64,000 nt of DNA from Streptomyces dioscori (GTDB lineage Bacteria > Actinomycetota > Actinomycetes > Streptomycetales > Streptomycetaceae): positions 17,694 through 81,693 of the forward strand of contig NZ_KZ679065.1 in the NCBI RefSeq assembly GCF_003024195.1. Direction: 5' to 3'. The notes under the pieces are model-generated. The model was not told the DNA's origin and made no database searches. It saw nothing but the letters and a program-made list of their open reading frames with translations. The position numbers and the translations under genes are program-made. How positions within the stretch are numbered: position 1 is the first letter of the stretch; every line of letters begins with the position of its first letter. Below are positions 25,507 through 34,469 of this stretch, in pieces.

Positions 25507-27396
25507 ATGGCACAGCGCGACACCCTCTCCGTCGAGGAGTTCTTCGGACCGCCGCCGCGCGCGAAGACCACGCTCTCGCCGGACGGCACGAAGCTGGCGT
25601 ACCTGGCGCCGTGGAAGAACCGTATGAACGTGTGGATCGAGAGCGTCGACACCCCGGGCGACGCGCGATGCGTGACCACCGAGGACCGCGGGGTGGTGAG
25701 CTACCACTGGACTCGTGACCCGCGCTGGCTGCTCTACACCCGGGACCAGGGCGGCGACGAGAACCTGCACCTCCACCGCGTCGACCTGACGGACCCGGAC
25801 GCCGCCGCGGTGGACCTCACGCCCTACCCCGGCGTACGCACCGTCGGCCTCGACCTTCCCGAAGGGCGGCCCGGCAAGGTCGTCACCCAGCTGAACCTGC
25901 GCGACCACGCCCGCTTCGACCTGGTCGAACTGGACATCGCCACCGGTGACCTCACGACCCTCGCCGAGAACCCCGGCAGCGGGGTCGAAGGCTGGCTGTA
26001 CGGCGAGCACGGCCTGTTCACGGTGGCGACAACCCCTGAGGGCGACGTCGAACTGTCCCGCTGGGACGCGGTCACGGGTACCACGGCCCGGGTGGCGAGC
26101 TTCGACGGCGCTGACTTCCCCCTGGGGATCTACCCCATGGAGGTCACACCGGACGGCACCGGGGTGTGGCTGGGCTCGTACCGTGACAGCGACCGTCTCC
26201 GCCTGGTCCGCCTCGACCCCGCCACCGGCGAGGAGCACGAGGTCGACTCCCATCCGAGCCACGACCTGGACACCCGGGCGCGGGTCTTTCCCGCACTGCC
26301 CTCCCCGCTGATCCGCAGCCGCCGCACAGGCGAACTGCTCGGGGTCCGCTACCTGGGGGAGCGCCAGGTCGTCCACGCCCTGGACCCGCACTTCGCCGCC
26401 GTGCTCAAGAACCTGGAGGAACTGTCCGACGGCGACCTCGCCGCGCTCTCCTCGGACGAGAGCGGCCGGCGGTGGGTGGCCTCCTTCACCCACGACCGCG
26501 ACCCCGGGGTCACCTTCCTGTACGACCACGACACCGGCGGGAGCCGCCTCCTCCACCGGGCGAAGCCGCACCTCGACCCCGCGGCACTGGCGCCGATGCG
26601 AACGGTGTCGACCACCTCCCGCGACGGCCTGACCCTGCCCATGCACCTGACCCTGCCGGTCGGCGTCGAACCGTCAGGACTGCCCCTGGTCCTGTTCGTC
26701 CACGGCGGTCCGTGGAGCCGCGACAGCTGGGGCTACCACCCCGCCGCACAGCTCTTCGCCAACCGCGGGTGCGCGGTGCTGCAGGTCGACTTCCGGGGTT
26801 CCACCGGCTACGGCAAGGCCCATACCAGGGCCGGTATCGGGGAGTTCGCCGGGAAGATGCACGACGACCTCGTGGACGGCGTGCGGTGGGCGGTCGACCA
26901 GGGGTACGCCGACCCGGAGCGCGTCGCCGTCATGGGCGGCTCCTACGGCGGTTACGCGGCACTGGTCGGCATCACGTTCACCCCGGACGTCTTCGCCGCC
27001 GCCATCGACGTCGTCGGAATCTCCGACCTGGCCAACTTCATGCGCAACCAGCCCGACTTCGTCAAACCGATGCTCGCCCCCAACTGGTTCACCTACGTCG
27101 GCGACCCGGCCGACCCGGAGCAGGAGGCCGACATGCTGGCCCGCTCCCCGATCAGCCGCGTCGACCGTATCCGCACGCCGCTGATGGTGGTGCACGGCGC
27201 CAACGACGCACGGGTCGTCCTGGCCGAGTCCGACCGGCTCGTCGAAGCCCTGCGTGCGCGCGACGTCCCCGTCGAGTACATCGTCATGGAGGACGAGGGC
27301 CACGCCATCGAGAACCCGGAGAACGTGATCGCCCTCTACACCGCGGCGGAACGCTTCCTGGCCGAGCATCTTCACTTCGAGACGCAGCAGGCCTGA
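25507..27396 (+). CDS. S9-family serine peptidase
   Basis: Prolyl-oligopeptidase-type enzymes cleave peptides with a C-terminal alpha/beta hydrolase domain gated by a propeller. The 629-residue product has an N-terminal beta-propeller (about 1-370) and a catalytic domain with oxyanion motif FVHGGPWSR. The triad is S479 in GGSYGGYA, D567 in HGANDARV and H599 in EDEGHAIE. No signal peptide is seen, so it is probably cytosolic. AAGGAGGG lies six bases before the ATG at 25507. Two TetR operators sit immediately upstream, so it is a likely member of that small regulon. Confidence 0.92.
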   Translation: MAQRDTLSVEEFFGPPPRAKTTLSPDGTKLAYLAPWKNRMNVWIESVDTPGDARCVTTEDRGVVSYHWTRDPRWLLYTRDQGGDENLHLHRVDLTDPDAAAVDLTPYPGVRTVGLDLPEGRPGKVVTQLNLRDHARFDLVELDIATGDLTTLAENPGSGVEGWLYGEHGLFTVATTPEGDVELSRWDAVTGTTARVASFDGADFPLGIYPMEVTPDGTGVWLGSYRDSDRLRLVRLDPATGEEHEVDSHPSHDLDTRARVFPALPSPLIRSRRTGELLGVRYLGERQVVHALDPHFAAVLKNLEELSDGDLAALSSDESGRRWVASFTHDRDPGVTFLYDHDTGGSRLLHRAKPHLDPAALAPMRTVSTTSRDGLTLPMHLTLPVGVEPSGLPLVLFVHGGPWSRDSWGYHPAAQLFANRGCAVLQVDFRGSTGYGKAHTRAGIGEFAGKMHDDLVDGVRWAVDQGYADPERVAVMGGSYGGYAALVGITFTPDVFAAAIDVVGISDLANFMRNQPDFVKPMLAPNWFTYVGDPADPEQEADMLARSPISRVDRIRTPLMVVHGANDARVVLAESDRLVEALRARDVPVEYIVMEDEGHAIENPENVIALYTAAERFLAEHLHFETQQA

Positions 27397-27460
27397 CGCC
27401 GTCCGGCACGCGGCCTGAAGCCGTCCGGCACACGGCCCGACGCCATCCGGCCGTACGACG
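27395..27460 (+). repeat. 22-bp tandem repeat across the S9 peptidase stop
   Basis: Units beginning GACGCCGTCCGGCACG (27395) and GAAGCCGTCCGGCACA (27417), plus a partial third (27439), repeat every 22 bases. The first overlaps the peptidase stop codon by two bases. Confidence 0.85.
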
Positions 27461-27479
27461 CACACCCCTGGAGACAACC

Positions 27480-28133
27480 ATGGTCCAGACACTGCCCCAG
27501 CGGCTCTACCTCCTCTGCTACACCGTGGACAAGGGCAAGTTCCAGCTCGACAACCTGCAGGGCCGCGGCCAGTTGCTGCGGGCCGGCGCACTGACCGAAC
27601 TGGCCCGCGACGGGCTGCTCGACGCCACCGGGGGAAAGGTGATCCGGAAGCCCGGGAGGGAACCGGACGACCCCTTCGCCGCCACGGTGTGGCACGACCT
27701 GCCCGACAACAAGCCCAAGAGCTGGCTCCAGTTCGTCCACAACAAGGCCCACACCGCCGAGAAGCCGGTACGCGACCAGCTCGTCGCCGTCGGAGAGATC
27801 ACCGTCACCCGCGGCAGGAAACTGGGACTCATCCCGGCCGACCTCGTCACCGTCCCCGACCCGGAGCGGGTGCGCGTTCTCCGGGAACGAGTGCGCGACA
27901 CCGTCCTCGGCGGCGCCGACCCCGCGTCGATCCCGCTGGAGGACCTGGCCGCGGCCGTGTTCACGGTGGAACTGGAGACCAGCTCCGTGTGGAGCGGCGC
28001 GGACCGCAAGACCTACAAGGAGCCGCTCAAGGCGCTCGCCGCCCGGTACGACGGCATCGTCCCGGGTCTGCGCAAGGCGCTGCGCGACTCGTACCTGTCG
28101 AGCCGGGCCGTCGGCGGGGGCTGGAGCGCCTGA
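27480..28133 (+). CDS. GPP34 (GOLPH3-like) family protein
   Basis: GPP34 proteins share a fold with Golgi phosphoprotein 3, which binds phosphoinositides in eukaryotes. The role of the many actinobacterial homologues is unknown. The 217-residue product begins MVQTLPQRLYLLCY and has the typical GRGQLLRAGALTELARDGLL. SWLQFVHNKAHTAEKPVRDQL follows. GGAG lies six bases before the ATG. It follows the S9 peptidase by 83 bases on the same strand and may be read from the same TetR-controlled promoter. Confidence 0.82.
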   Translation: MVQTLPQRLYLLCYTVDKGKFQLDNLQGRGQLLRAGALTELARDGLLDATGGKVIRKPGREPDDPFAATVWHDLPDNKPKSWLQFVHNKAHTAEKPVRDQLVAVGEITVTRGRKLGLIPADLVTVPDPERVRVLRERVRDTVLGGADPASIPLEDLAAAVFTVELETSSVWSGADRKTYKEPLKALAARYDGIVPGLRKALRDSYLSSRAVGGGWSA

Positions 28134-28171
28134 CCGGGCATCGGCCCGGCGCCGGTGCGGCCGCCGGGCCG

Positions 28172-28177
28172 TAAGGT
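28172..28177 (+). promoter_or_regulatory. -10 element for a leaderless acpS transcript
   Basis: TAAGGT ends six bases before the acpS ATG, with no ribosome binding site between. The geometry matches glmS and tsaB in this window. Confidence 0.5.
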
Positions 28178-28183
28178 GCCCGG

Positions 28184-28555
28184 ATGAGCATCATCGGGGT
28201 CGGTATCGATGTGGCCGAGATCGAGCGGTTCGCCACGTCGCTGGAGCGGACGCCGGGGATGGCCGAGCGGCTGTTCCTGGAGAGCGAGTTGCTGCTGGGC
28301 AGCGGGGAACGGCGGGGGGTCGCCTCGCTGGCCGCCCGCTTCGCCGCGAAGGAGGCGCTGGCCAAGGCGTTGGGGGCGCCCGGGGGGCTGCGGTGGACCG
28401 ATGCCGAGGTGTACGTCGAGGAGAGTGGGCAGCCTCGGCTTCGGGTCACGGGGACCGTTGCCGCGCGGGCGGCGGTGTTGGGGGTGCGGTCGTGGCACGT
28501 ATCGCTCAGCCATGACGCGGGGGTGGCGTCCGCGGTGGTGATCGCGGAGGGGTAG
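28184..28555 (+). CDS. acpS: Holo-[acyl-carrier-protein] synthase
   Basis: AcpS transfers phosphopantetheine from coenzyme A to the acyl carrier protein of fatty acid synthesis, and sometimes polyketide carriers. The 123-residue product has the two magnesium residues of the family, D9 in GVGIDVAEIERF and E57 in RFAAKEALAKALG. It ends HVSLSHDAGVASAVVIAE. It lies near nnr and alr, as is usual in streptomycetes. Confidence 0.96.
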   Translation: MSIIGVGIDVAEIERFATSLERTPGMAERLFLESELLLGSGERRGVASLAARFAAKEALAKALGAPGGLRWTDAEVYVEESGQPRLRVTGTVAARAAVLGVRSWHVSLSHDAGVASAVVIAEG

Positions 28556-28607
28556 CCGCTCCGCGGGGGGTGGGGTCGTCGGGTGGGGGTGCGGGTGCGG
28601 GTGCGTC

Positions 28608-28803
28608 GTGGCTGGTCGCGCAGTTCCCCGCGCCCCTAAAAGCGACAGGATTGCGCCGTTCCTCGCGCCCCTTGAGGGTGAAAGCGACAAGATTGCGCCG
28701 TTCCCCGCGCCCCTTGAGGGCGAAAGACACAGGATTGCGCCGCTCCCCGCGCCCCTTGAGGGCGAAAGACGCAAGATTGCGCCGTTCCCCGCGCCCCTGA
28801 AAG
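28608..28803 (+). repeat. Dispersed repeat array: one full copy plus four 42-bp units
   Basis: A full copy (GTGGCTGGTC then the core) is followed by four units beginning TTGCGCCG at 28651, 28693, 28735 and 28777, exactly 42 bases apart. Each has the core and a linker of the type TTGAGGGCGAAAGACAC. The linkers differ slightly, so the array is not a recent perfect copy. Confidence 0.92.
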
Positions 28804-28816
28804 CGTGTGCCGCTGT

Positions 28817-29137
28817 CTACATGCCGCTCAGGGCCACCATCAGGGCTGCGACTGAGAGCAGGGTGCTGAGGGCGTAGGCGGCGCCGGCTGTCAGCATGGC
28901 TTGGGGGGCCGGTAGGCGGGTGCGGGCTATCAGGTAGATCACCAGGCCCACCGTGAAGCCCAGTAACGCGTGGAAGAGCGTCAGCAGCCAGCCGGTGCCC
29001 ACTGCCACGGCGGCGCAGGCCGTGGCCAGCAGCGCTCCTGACGGGGTGAGGTCGAGCCGGGCGATCCGGTAGGTCACGGCAGCGGCGATCGCCACCACGA
29101 CCGTGGTGGCGACGGCAATCGCCAGGGCATCGCTCAT
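28817..29137 (-). CDS. Small integral membrane protein of unknown function
   Basis: The 106-residue product is almost entirely hydrophobic with about four membrane segments, and it begins MSDALAIAVATTVVVAIAAAV. LLTLFHALLGFTVGLVIYLI is the longest stretch. No family is recognised. GGAAGGT lies just upstream of the ATG. It is convergent with acpS across the repeat array and divergent from nnr. Confidence 0.68.
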   Translation of the reverse strand: MSDALAIAVATTVVVAIAAAVTYRIARLDLTPSGALLATACAAVAVGTGWLLTLFHALLGFTVGLVIYLIARTRLPAPQAMLTAGAAYALSTLLSVAALMVALSGM

Positions 29138-29214
29138 GGCGGACCTTCCGATCGGCAGACTCGCGGATTCACCGGATTAGATGAGTTGCAGAGGCGCGCG
29201 GTTGCGTCACCGCC

Positions 29215-29236
29215 CAGGGGCGCGGGGAACTGCGCG
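29215..29236 (-). repeat. Dispersed GC-rich repeat, one reverse copy
   Basis: CCAGGGGCGCGGGGAACTGC is the reverse complement of the core. It lies in the gap between divergent genes, 56 bases before nnr. Confidence 0.8.
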
Positions 29237-29291
29237 AGCAGCCCTCACCGGCCCGCAGCCGAAGGGCGCGATGTGAGGGAGACTCGAACTC

Positions 29292-30728
29292 ATGCGTACT
29301 GCTTACAGCGTGGAGACCGTGCGGGCCGCCGAGCAGGAGCTGATGGCGCGGCTGCCGGACGGGGCACTCATGCAGCGGGCCGTGGCCGGGCTCACCGCCG
29401 CCTGCGCCGAGTTGCTGGGGCGGGTCTACGGCCGGCGCGTTGTGCTGCTCGTCGGCAGCGGTGACAACGGCGGCGATGCCCTCTACGCCGGTGCCCGGCT
29501 CGCGAAGCGGGGCGCCGGTGTCGTCGCCGCCCTGCTCGCCCCCGACCGCGCCCACCCCGGCGGCCTCGCCGCCCTGCGACGCGCCGGCGGGAGCGTGGTC
29601 AACGGGGCGGAGGCCGCAGAGGAGCCGCTCCGGCGCGCCGATCTCGTCCTGGACGGCATCGTCGGGATCGGCGGCAAGGGCGGACTCCGCCCCGACGCCG
29701 CCGAACTCCTCGACGTGCTGGGCGAGATCCGCGCCGCCGTCGTCGCCGTCGACCTGCCCAGCGGCGTCGAGGCCGACACCGGCGAGGTCCGCGGAGCCGC
29801 CGTACGCGCCGATCTGACCGTCACCTTCGGGACCCACAAGCCGGGGCTGCTCGTGGACCCGGCAAGGGAGTACGCCGGTTCCGTACGGCTCGTCGACATC
29901 GGGCTCGCGCTCCCCGGCGAGGCCGAACTGCAGGCGCTCCAGCACGCCGACGTCGCCGCCCTGCTCCCCGTCCCCGGTGCCGAGAGCGACAAGTACCGGC
30001 GAGGCGTCGTGGGGATCGCCGCCGGGTCCTCCCGTTATCCGGGCGCGGCCGTGCTCGCCGTCTCCGGCGCCCTGCGCGGCGGCGCCGGCGCCGTCCGGTA
30101 CGTCGGACCCGCGGGCGACGCCGTCATCGCACGCTTCCCCGAGACGCTCGTGTCCACCGGTTCGCCGGAACAGGCCGGGCGCGTCCAGGCATGGGTCGTC
30201 GGCCCCGGCGCCGGTGACGACGGCGACGTCGTGGCGGCCGTACTCAAGGCGGATGTGCCTGTACTGATCGACGCCGACGGGCTGCGGCTCGCCGACCGCG
30301 ACGCCGTACGGGCCCGGCGGGCACCCACCCTGCTCACCCCGCACGCCGGAGAGGCCGCCGCCCTGCTCGGTGTCCCGCGCGAGGAGGTCGAGAGCGCGCG
30401 GCTGGCATCCGTACGAGAACTTGCCGAGCGGTACGGGGCCACCGTGCTGCTGAAGGGGTCCACGACCCTCGTCGCCTCGCCCGGCGGCGGGCCCGTGCGG
30501 GTGAACTCCACCGGCACCGGGTGGCTCGCCACCGCCGGCAGCGGTGACGTGCTGTCCGGGCTGACCGGGTCCCTGCTCGCCGCTGGGCTCGACGCGCGGG
30601 ACGCGGGCAGCGTGGGCGCGTACCTCCACGGACTGGCCGGGCGGCTGGCCGCGGACGGCGCGCCCGTTGGGGCGCACGACGTGGCCGAGGCGGTGCGCGA
30701 GGCCTGGCGGGACGTCACGACGGGATGA
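29292..30728 (+). CDS. nnr: Bifunctional NAD(P)H-hydrate epimerase/dehydratase
   Basis: This enzyme repairs hydrated NADH and NADPH. The N-terminal YjeF_N domain (about 1-205) epimerises the R form, with VGSGDNGGDALYAG and DLPSGVEADTG. The C-terminal ribokinase-like domain (about 220-470) dehydrates the S form with ADP and has LTPHAGEAAALL and TAGSGDVLSG. The 478-residue length is typical of the fused form. The 3' end carries a 16-bp tandem repeat covering the stop codon. Confidence 0.94.
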   Translation: MRTAYSVETVRAAEQELMARLPDGALMQRAVAGLTAACAELLGRVYGRRVVLLVGSGDNGGDALYAGARLAKRGAGVVAALLAPDRAHPGGLAALRRAGGSVVNGAEAAEEPLRRADLVLDGIVGIGGKGGLRPDAAELLDVLGEIRAAVVAVDLPSGVEADTGEVRGAAVRADLTVTFGTHKPGLLVDPAREYAGSVRLVDIGLALPGEAELQALQHADVAALLPVPGAESDKYRRGVVGIAAGSSRYPGAAVLAVSGALRGGAGAVRYVGPAGDAVIARFPETLVSTGSPEQAGRVQAWVVGPGAGDDGDVVAAVLKADVPVLIDADGLRLADRDAVRARRAPTLLTPHAGEAAALLGVPREEVESARLASVRELAERYGATVLLKGSTTLVASPGGGPVRVNSTGTGWLATAGSGDVLSGLTGSLLAAGLDARDAGSVGAYLHGLAGRLAADGAPVGAHDVAEAVREAWRDVTTG

Positions 30729-30803
30729 CGTCACGACGGCATGGCGTCACGACGCCGTGATGCCGTGACGCCGTGAGCTGAGCTGAGCTGAGCTGAGCTG
30801 AGC
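30711..30803 (+). repeat. 16-bp triplication at the nnr stop, then (TGAGC)6
   Basis: Units GACGTCACGACGGGAT (30711), GACGTCACGACGGCAT (30727) and GGCGTCACGACGCCGT (30743) repeat every 16 bases. The TGA stop straddles units one and two. After a short GC spacer, TGAGC is repeated six times (30774-30803). Confidence 0.9.
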
Positions 30804-30889
30804 GGGGCGTACGCGGGCGTGCGCCACAACGGGCGACCCTGCCGCGCGGCTGACCGGGCCCCGGCACCCTCCCGGGTTTCGCTGAGCAC

Positions 30890-31840
30890 ATGGCCCGTAT
30901 CCGCAGGAGAACCGCCGCCGCGCCGACCACCGCCCTCGTCGCCCTCGCCACGCTCTTCGCCGTGCTGTCCGGGCCGGGGGCTGCCGCTGCCCCTACAGCC
31001 CCGCCCCCGCCCGCGCCCGGTGCTCCCGGCGTGCCCCGCGCACCCGCACCGCAGAACGAACTCGTGCCCGGCGTGCACCCGGGCCCGTACCAGCCCTGGC
31101 AGCTGGACACCCCCGACCAGGTGCTCGCCCCGCAGGTCTACACCCCCTCCGCCGCGGAGGACGCCGTCGAGCCGCCGAGCCCCGCCGAGGGGAGCGACGC
31201 GCTGATCGAGTACGTACCGCTGAGCGAAGCCGTCGCACGGGAGGCCGGGGTGACGGCGTGCAGCCGGCAGGCCGGCCCCCACCAGCGGCAGGTCGAACGG
31301 TGGCTGCGGCTCAAGGTGGACGGCAAGCAGTCGGCGGCGGACTGCCGGGCCGTCCGGGCCTTCCAGAGCAAGCAGGGCATCCGGCCCGACATCGGTTTCG
31401 CCGGGCCCGTGACCTGGGGCCGGATGCGGCTGCTGTCCGCCGCGAAGGCGCCGAACGCGGCCGGGAGATGCCCCGTACGGGCCGGTCGCGTCGCCTGTGT
31501 CGACCTCCGCCGGCAACTGGTCTGGGTGCAGAAGGGGAAGCGGGTGGTGTTCGGGCCCGTACCGGTCCGCAGCGGCAAGGCCGGGTACCGGACCAGGACC
31601 GGCTGGTTCAAGGTCTACTGGAAGCACAAGAACCACTGGTCGACGCTGTACAACACCCCCATGCCGTACAGCCAGTTCTTCAGCGGCGGCCAGGCCTTCC
31701 ACGCCATCTACGGCAGCGTCTACAGCCCGCCCGGGTCACGCGGCTGCGTCAACATGCGGCTCGCCGACGCCCGCACCCTGTGGAGCAGGCTGTACACGGG
31801 CGACCGCGTGTACGTGTGGGGGCGCAAGCCAGGTACCTGA
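30890..31840 (+). CDS. Exported L,D-transpeptidase with peptidoglycan-binding domain
   Basis: L,D-transpeptidases make 3-3 crosslinks in peptidoglycan. The 316-residue product has a signal peptide (about 1-34), a Pro/Ala-rich linker, and a peptidoglycan-binding domain (about 125-180, RAFQSKQGIRPDIGFAGPVTW). The YkuD catalytic domain has H271 in HAIYGS and nucleophile C286 in SRGCVNM. D-alanine racemase follows in the same direction. No clear ribosome site is seen before the ATG at 30890. Confidence 0.93.
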   Translation: MARIRRRTAAAPTTALVALATLFAVLSGPGAAAAPTAPPPPAPGAPGVPRAPAPQNELVPGVHPGPYQPWQLDTPDQVLAPQVYTPSAAEDAVEPPSPAEGSDALIEYVPLSEAVAREAGVTACSRQAGPHQRQVERWLRLKVDGKQSAADCRAVRAFQSKQGIRPDIGFAGPVTWGRMRLLSAAKAPNAAGRCPVRAGRVACVDLRRQLVWVQKGKRVVFGPVPVRSGKAGYRTRTGWFKVYWKHKNHWSTLYNTPMPYSQFFSGGQAFHAIYGSVYSPPGSRGCVNMRLADARTLWSRLYTGDRVYVWGRKPGT

Positions 31841-31946
31841 GACCTGATGGTTGATGGTCACCTGCTGATGTCCGGCAGCCGGGACCTGGGGCCCGGGACC
31901 CGGTGCCCGAGAACGGTGTCGGACCCCTCTGAGACACTGGTCGGCG

Positions 31947-33116
31947 ATGACTGAGACAGCACCCGCGCGTGCCCGCGCCGAGATCGATCTGGCCGCCCTG
32001 AGGGCCAATGTGCGGACCCTGCGCGCCCAGGCGCCGGCCGCCGCCCTCATGGCGGTGGTCAAGTCCGACGCGTACGGACACGGGGCCGTGCCGTGCGCCC
32101 GCGCGGCCCTGGACGCGGGCGCGACCTGGCTGGGCACGGCCACCCCCGAGGAGGCGCTGGCCCTCCGCGCGGCCGGGCTGCCGGGGCGGATCATGTGCTG
32201 GCTGTGGACGCCGGGCGGGCCCTGGCGGGAGGCCGTCGACGCCGACCTGGACCTGGGGATCAGCGGGCTCTGGGCGCTGCGCGAGGCCGCCGAGGCCGCG
32301 CGCGCCGCAGGGCGTACCGCGCGCGTGCAGCTCAAGGCCGACACCGGACTCGGACGCAACGGCTGCCAGCCCGCAGACTGGGCCGAACTCGTCGCCGAGG
32401 CACGGCGGGCCGAGGCCGAGGGCCTGGTCGCCGTCACCGGCCTGTGGTCGCACTTCGCCTGCGCCGACGAACCGGGGCACCCCTCCATCGCCGCCCAGCT
32501 CACCCTCTTCCGCGAGATGCTGGCCCACGCGGAGGGAGCGGGGCTGCGCCCCGAGGTGCGGCACATCGCCAACTCGCCCGCCACGCTCACGCTTCCCGAG
32601 TCCCACTTCGACCTCGTACGGACCGGGATCGCCACGTACGGCATCTCGCCAAGCCCCGAGCTGGGCACCTCCGCCGACCTCGGGCTGCGGCCCGTGATGA
32701 CCCTCTGGGCCTCGCTCGCGCTGGTGAAGCACGTGCCCGCGGGCCACGGCGTGAGTTACGGACACCACTACGTCACCGCAGGCGACACGACCCTCGGCCT
32801 CGTGCCCGTCGGGTACGCGGACGGCGTCCCGCGCCACGCCTCCGGCACCGGACCCGTCCTGGTGGGCGGCAAGTGGCGGACGGTCGCGGGGCGCGTCGCG
32901 ATGGACCAGTTCGCGGTCGACCTCGGCGGGGACGAACCGCCGGTCGGCGAGCGGGCGGTCCTCTTCGGGCCCGGCGACCACGGCGAGCCCACCGCCGAGG
33001 ACTGGGCCCGCGCCGCGGGCACGATCGCGTACGAGATCGTCACCCGCATCGGAACCCGCGTACCGCGCGTCTACGTGGATGACCTGGATGACGTGGATGA
33101 CTACGTGAACGAGTAA
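31947..33116 (+). CDS. alr: Alanine racemase
   Basis: Alr is a PLP enzyme that makes D-alanine for peptidoglycan. The 389-residue product has the PLP lysine K39 in VVKSDAYGHG and the TIM-barrel motif ELGTSADLGLRPV. The second catalytic tyrosine lies in GVSYGHHYV, and PVGYADG is also seen. The last codons encode a WMT-free DDLDDVDD run from a nine-base GGATGAC repeat close to the stop. The hydrolase at 33219 and tsaE follow in the conserved order. Confidence 0.96.
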   Translation: MTETAPARARAEIDLAALRANVRTLRAQAPAAALMAVVKSDAYGHGAVPCARAALDAGATWLGTATPEEALALRAAGLPGRIMCWLWTPGGPWREAVDADLDLGISGLWALREAAEAARAAGRTARVQLKADTGLGRNGCQPADWAELVAEARRAEAEGLVAVTGLWSHFACADEPGHPSIAAQLTLFREMLAHAEGAGLRPEVRHIANSPATLTLPESHFDLVRTGIATYGISPSPELGTSADLGLRPVMTLWASLALVKHVPAGHGVSYGHHYVTAGDTTLGLVPVGYADGVPRHASGTGPVLVGGKWRTVAGRVAMDQFAVDLGGDEPPVGERAVLFGPGDHGEPTAEDWARAAGTIAYEIVTRIGTRVPRVYVDDLDDVDDYVNE

Positions 33117-33180
33117 CAAGCGGGGTATCCGCATGAGTGCGGAGCACGGCACTGCACGGCATGCACGGCACCCGTACAGG

Positions 33181-33207
33181 ACGAAGAAGACGAAGAAGAC
33201 GAAGAAG
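33181..33207 (+). repeat. (ACGAAGAAG)3 before the alpha/beta hydrolase
   Basis: Three nine-base units lie directly upstream of the ribosome binding site GAGGAG of the gene at 33219. Confidence 0.85.
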
Positions 33208-33218
33208 AGGAGCGGTTC

Positions 33219-34469
33219 GTGAGCGAGAGCAGCGCGGAGGCAGCGGTGGAAGCGGCCACGGCCGCGACCTCGGCACTCTCCGCGGCCGGGCCCGCGAACT
33301 GGCGCAGGGCAGGCGTCGCAGGCGCCGCGATAGGCGTGGTCGCCGCGGGCGCCGCCGCCGGAGTCGCCATAGAGCGGCTCACGGTCGGCCGCGGAATGCG
33401 CAGGAAGGCGCGGCTCGCCCTCGACTCGGCCGGTCCGTACGGGGCATTGCGCGGGATGCCGGGCAAGGCCGCCGCGGACGACGGCACCGAGCTGTACTAC
33501 GAGGTCGACGAGGTGGAGACCGACACCGCGCTGGCCCCACGCCGCCGCCGGCTCTTCGGCCGCAAGGCGCCCGCCCCCGTCACCGTCGTCTTCAGCCACG
33601 GCTACTGCCTCAGCCAGGACTCCTGGCACTTCCAGCGGGCCGCGCTGCGCGGAGTCGTCCGGACCGTCCACTGGGACCAGCGCAGCCACGGGCGCTCCGG
33701 GCGGGGCGTGGCCCAGGTCCGGGACGACCAGCCGGTCACCATCGACCAGCTGGGCCGGGACCTGAAAGCCGTCATCGACGCGGCGGCGCCCGAGGGGCCA
33801 CTCGTGCTCGTCGGCCACTCGATGGGCGGCATGACGATGATGGCCCTGGCCGACCAGTACCCCGCCCTGATCCGCGACCGCGTCGTCGGCGTGGCGCTCG
33901 TCGGTACGTCGTCCGGGCGGCTCGGCGAGGTCAACTTCGGGCTGCCCGTCGCGGGCGTCAACGCGGTGCGGCGGATCCTGCCCGGCGTGCTGAAGGCGCT
34001 CGGGCAGCGGGCCGAACTGGTGGAGCGCGGGCGGCGGGCCACCGCGGACCTGTTCGCGGGGATCATCAAGCGGTACTCGTTCGCGTCCCGGGACATCGAC
34101 CCGGCGGTCGCGCGGTTCGCGGAGCGGCTCATCGAGGCCACGCCCATCGACGTGGTCGCCGAGTTCTACCCGGCGTTCACCGACCACGACAAGACCGAGG
34201 CGCTCGCGTACTTCGCCGATCTGCCCGTGCTCGTACTCGCCGGGGTCAAGGACCTCGTGACGCCGAGCGAGCACAGCGAGTCCATCGCCGATCTGCTCCC
34301 CGACGCCGAGCTGGTGCTCGTTCCGGACGCCGGGCACCTCGTGATGCTGGAGCATCCGGAGGTCGTCATAGACCGGCTCGCCGACCTGCTCACCCGCGTC
34401 GGCGCCGTGCCCGCAGGGGCTACCGTTGGTGGCTATGGAAGCACCAGCAGCACCGCGCAACCCGGCTGA
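33219..34469 (+). CDS. Alpha/beta hydrolase with N-terminal membrane segment
   Basis: The 416-residue product has a hydrophobic N-terminal segment (about 31-50) followed by an alpha/beta hydrolase domain (about 105-395). The domain has FSHGYCLSQDSWHFQ (oxyanion region), the nucleophile elbow GHSMGG, an acid in VKDLVTPSEH and the histidine in VPDAGHLVML. Its substrate is not known. A hydrolase between alr and tsaE is a conserved arrangement in actinobacteria. The GTG start has GAGGAG about eight bases upstream. Its end overlaps tsaE. Confidence 0.88.
   Translation: MSESSAEAAVEAATAATSALSAAGPANWRRAGVAGAAIGVVAAGAAAGVAIERLTVGRGMRRKARLALDSAGPYGALRGMPGKAAADDGTELYYEVDEVETDTALAPRRRRLFGRKAPAPVTVVFSHGYCLSQDSWHFQRAALRGVVRTVHWDQRSHGRSGRGVAQVRDDQPVTIDQLGRDLKAVIDAAAPEGPLVLVGHSMGGMTMMALADQYPALIRDRVVGVALVGTSSGRLGEVNFGLPVAGVNAVRRILPGVLKALGQRAELVERGRRATADLFAGIIKRYSFASRDIDPAVARFAERLIEATPIDVVAEFYPAFTDHDKTEALAYFADLPVLVLAGVKDLVTPSEHSESIADLLPDAELVLVPDAGHLVMLEHPEVVIDRLADLLTRVGAVPAGATVGGYGSTSSTAQPG

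Noticed and set aside
28608..28803. CRISPR-like array
   Set aside because: Period is 42 with short variable linkers and no unique spacers of 30-40 bases. No cas gene is nearby. It is an array of the dispersed repeat.
30774..30803. (TGAGC)6 as a regulatory array
   Set aside because: It is a simple pentanucleotide repeat after a gene, with no promoter nearby. Slippage explains it.
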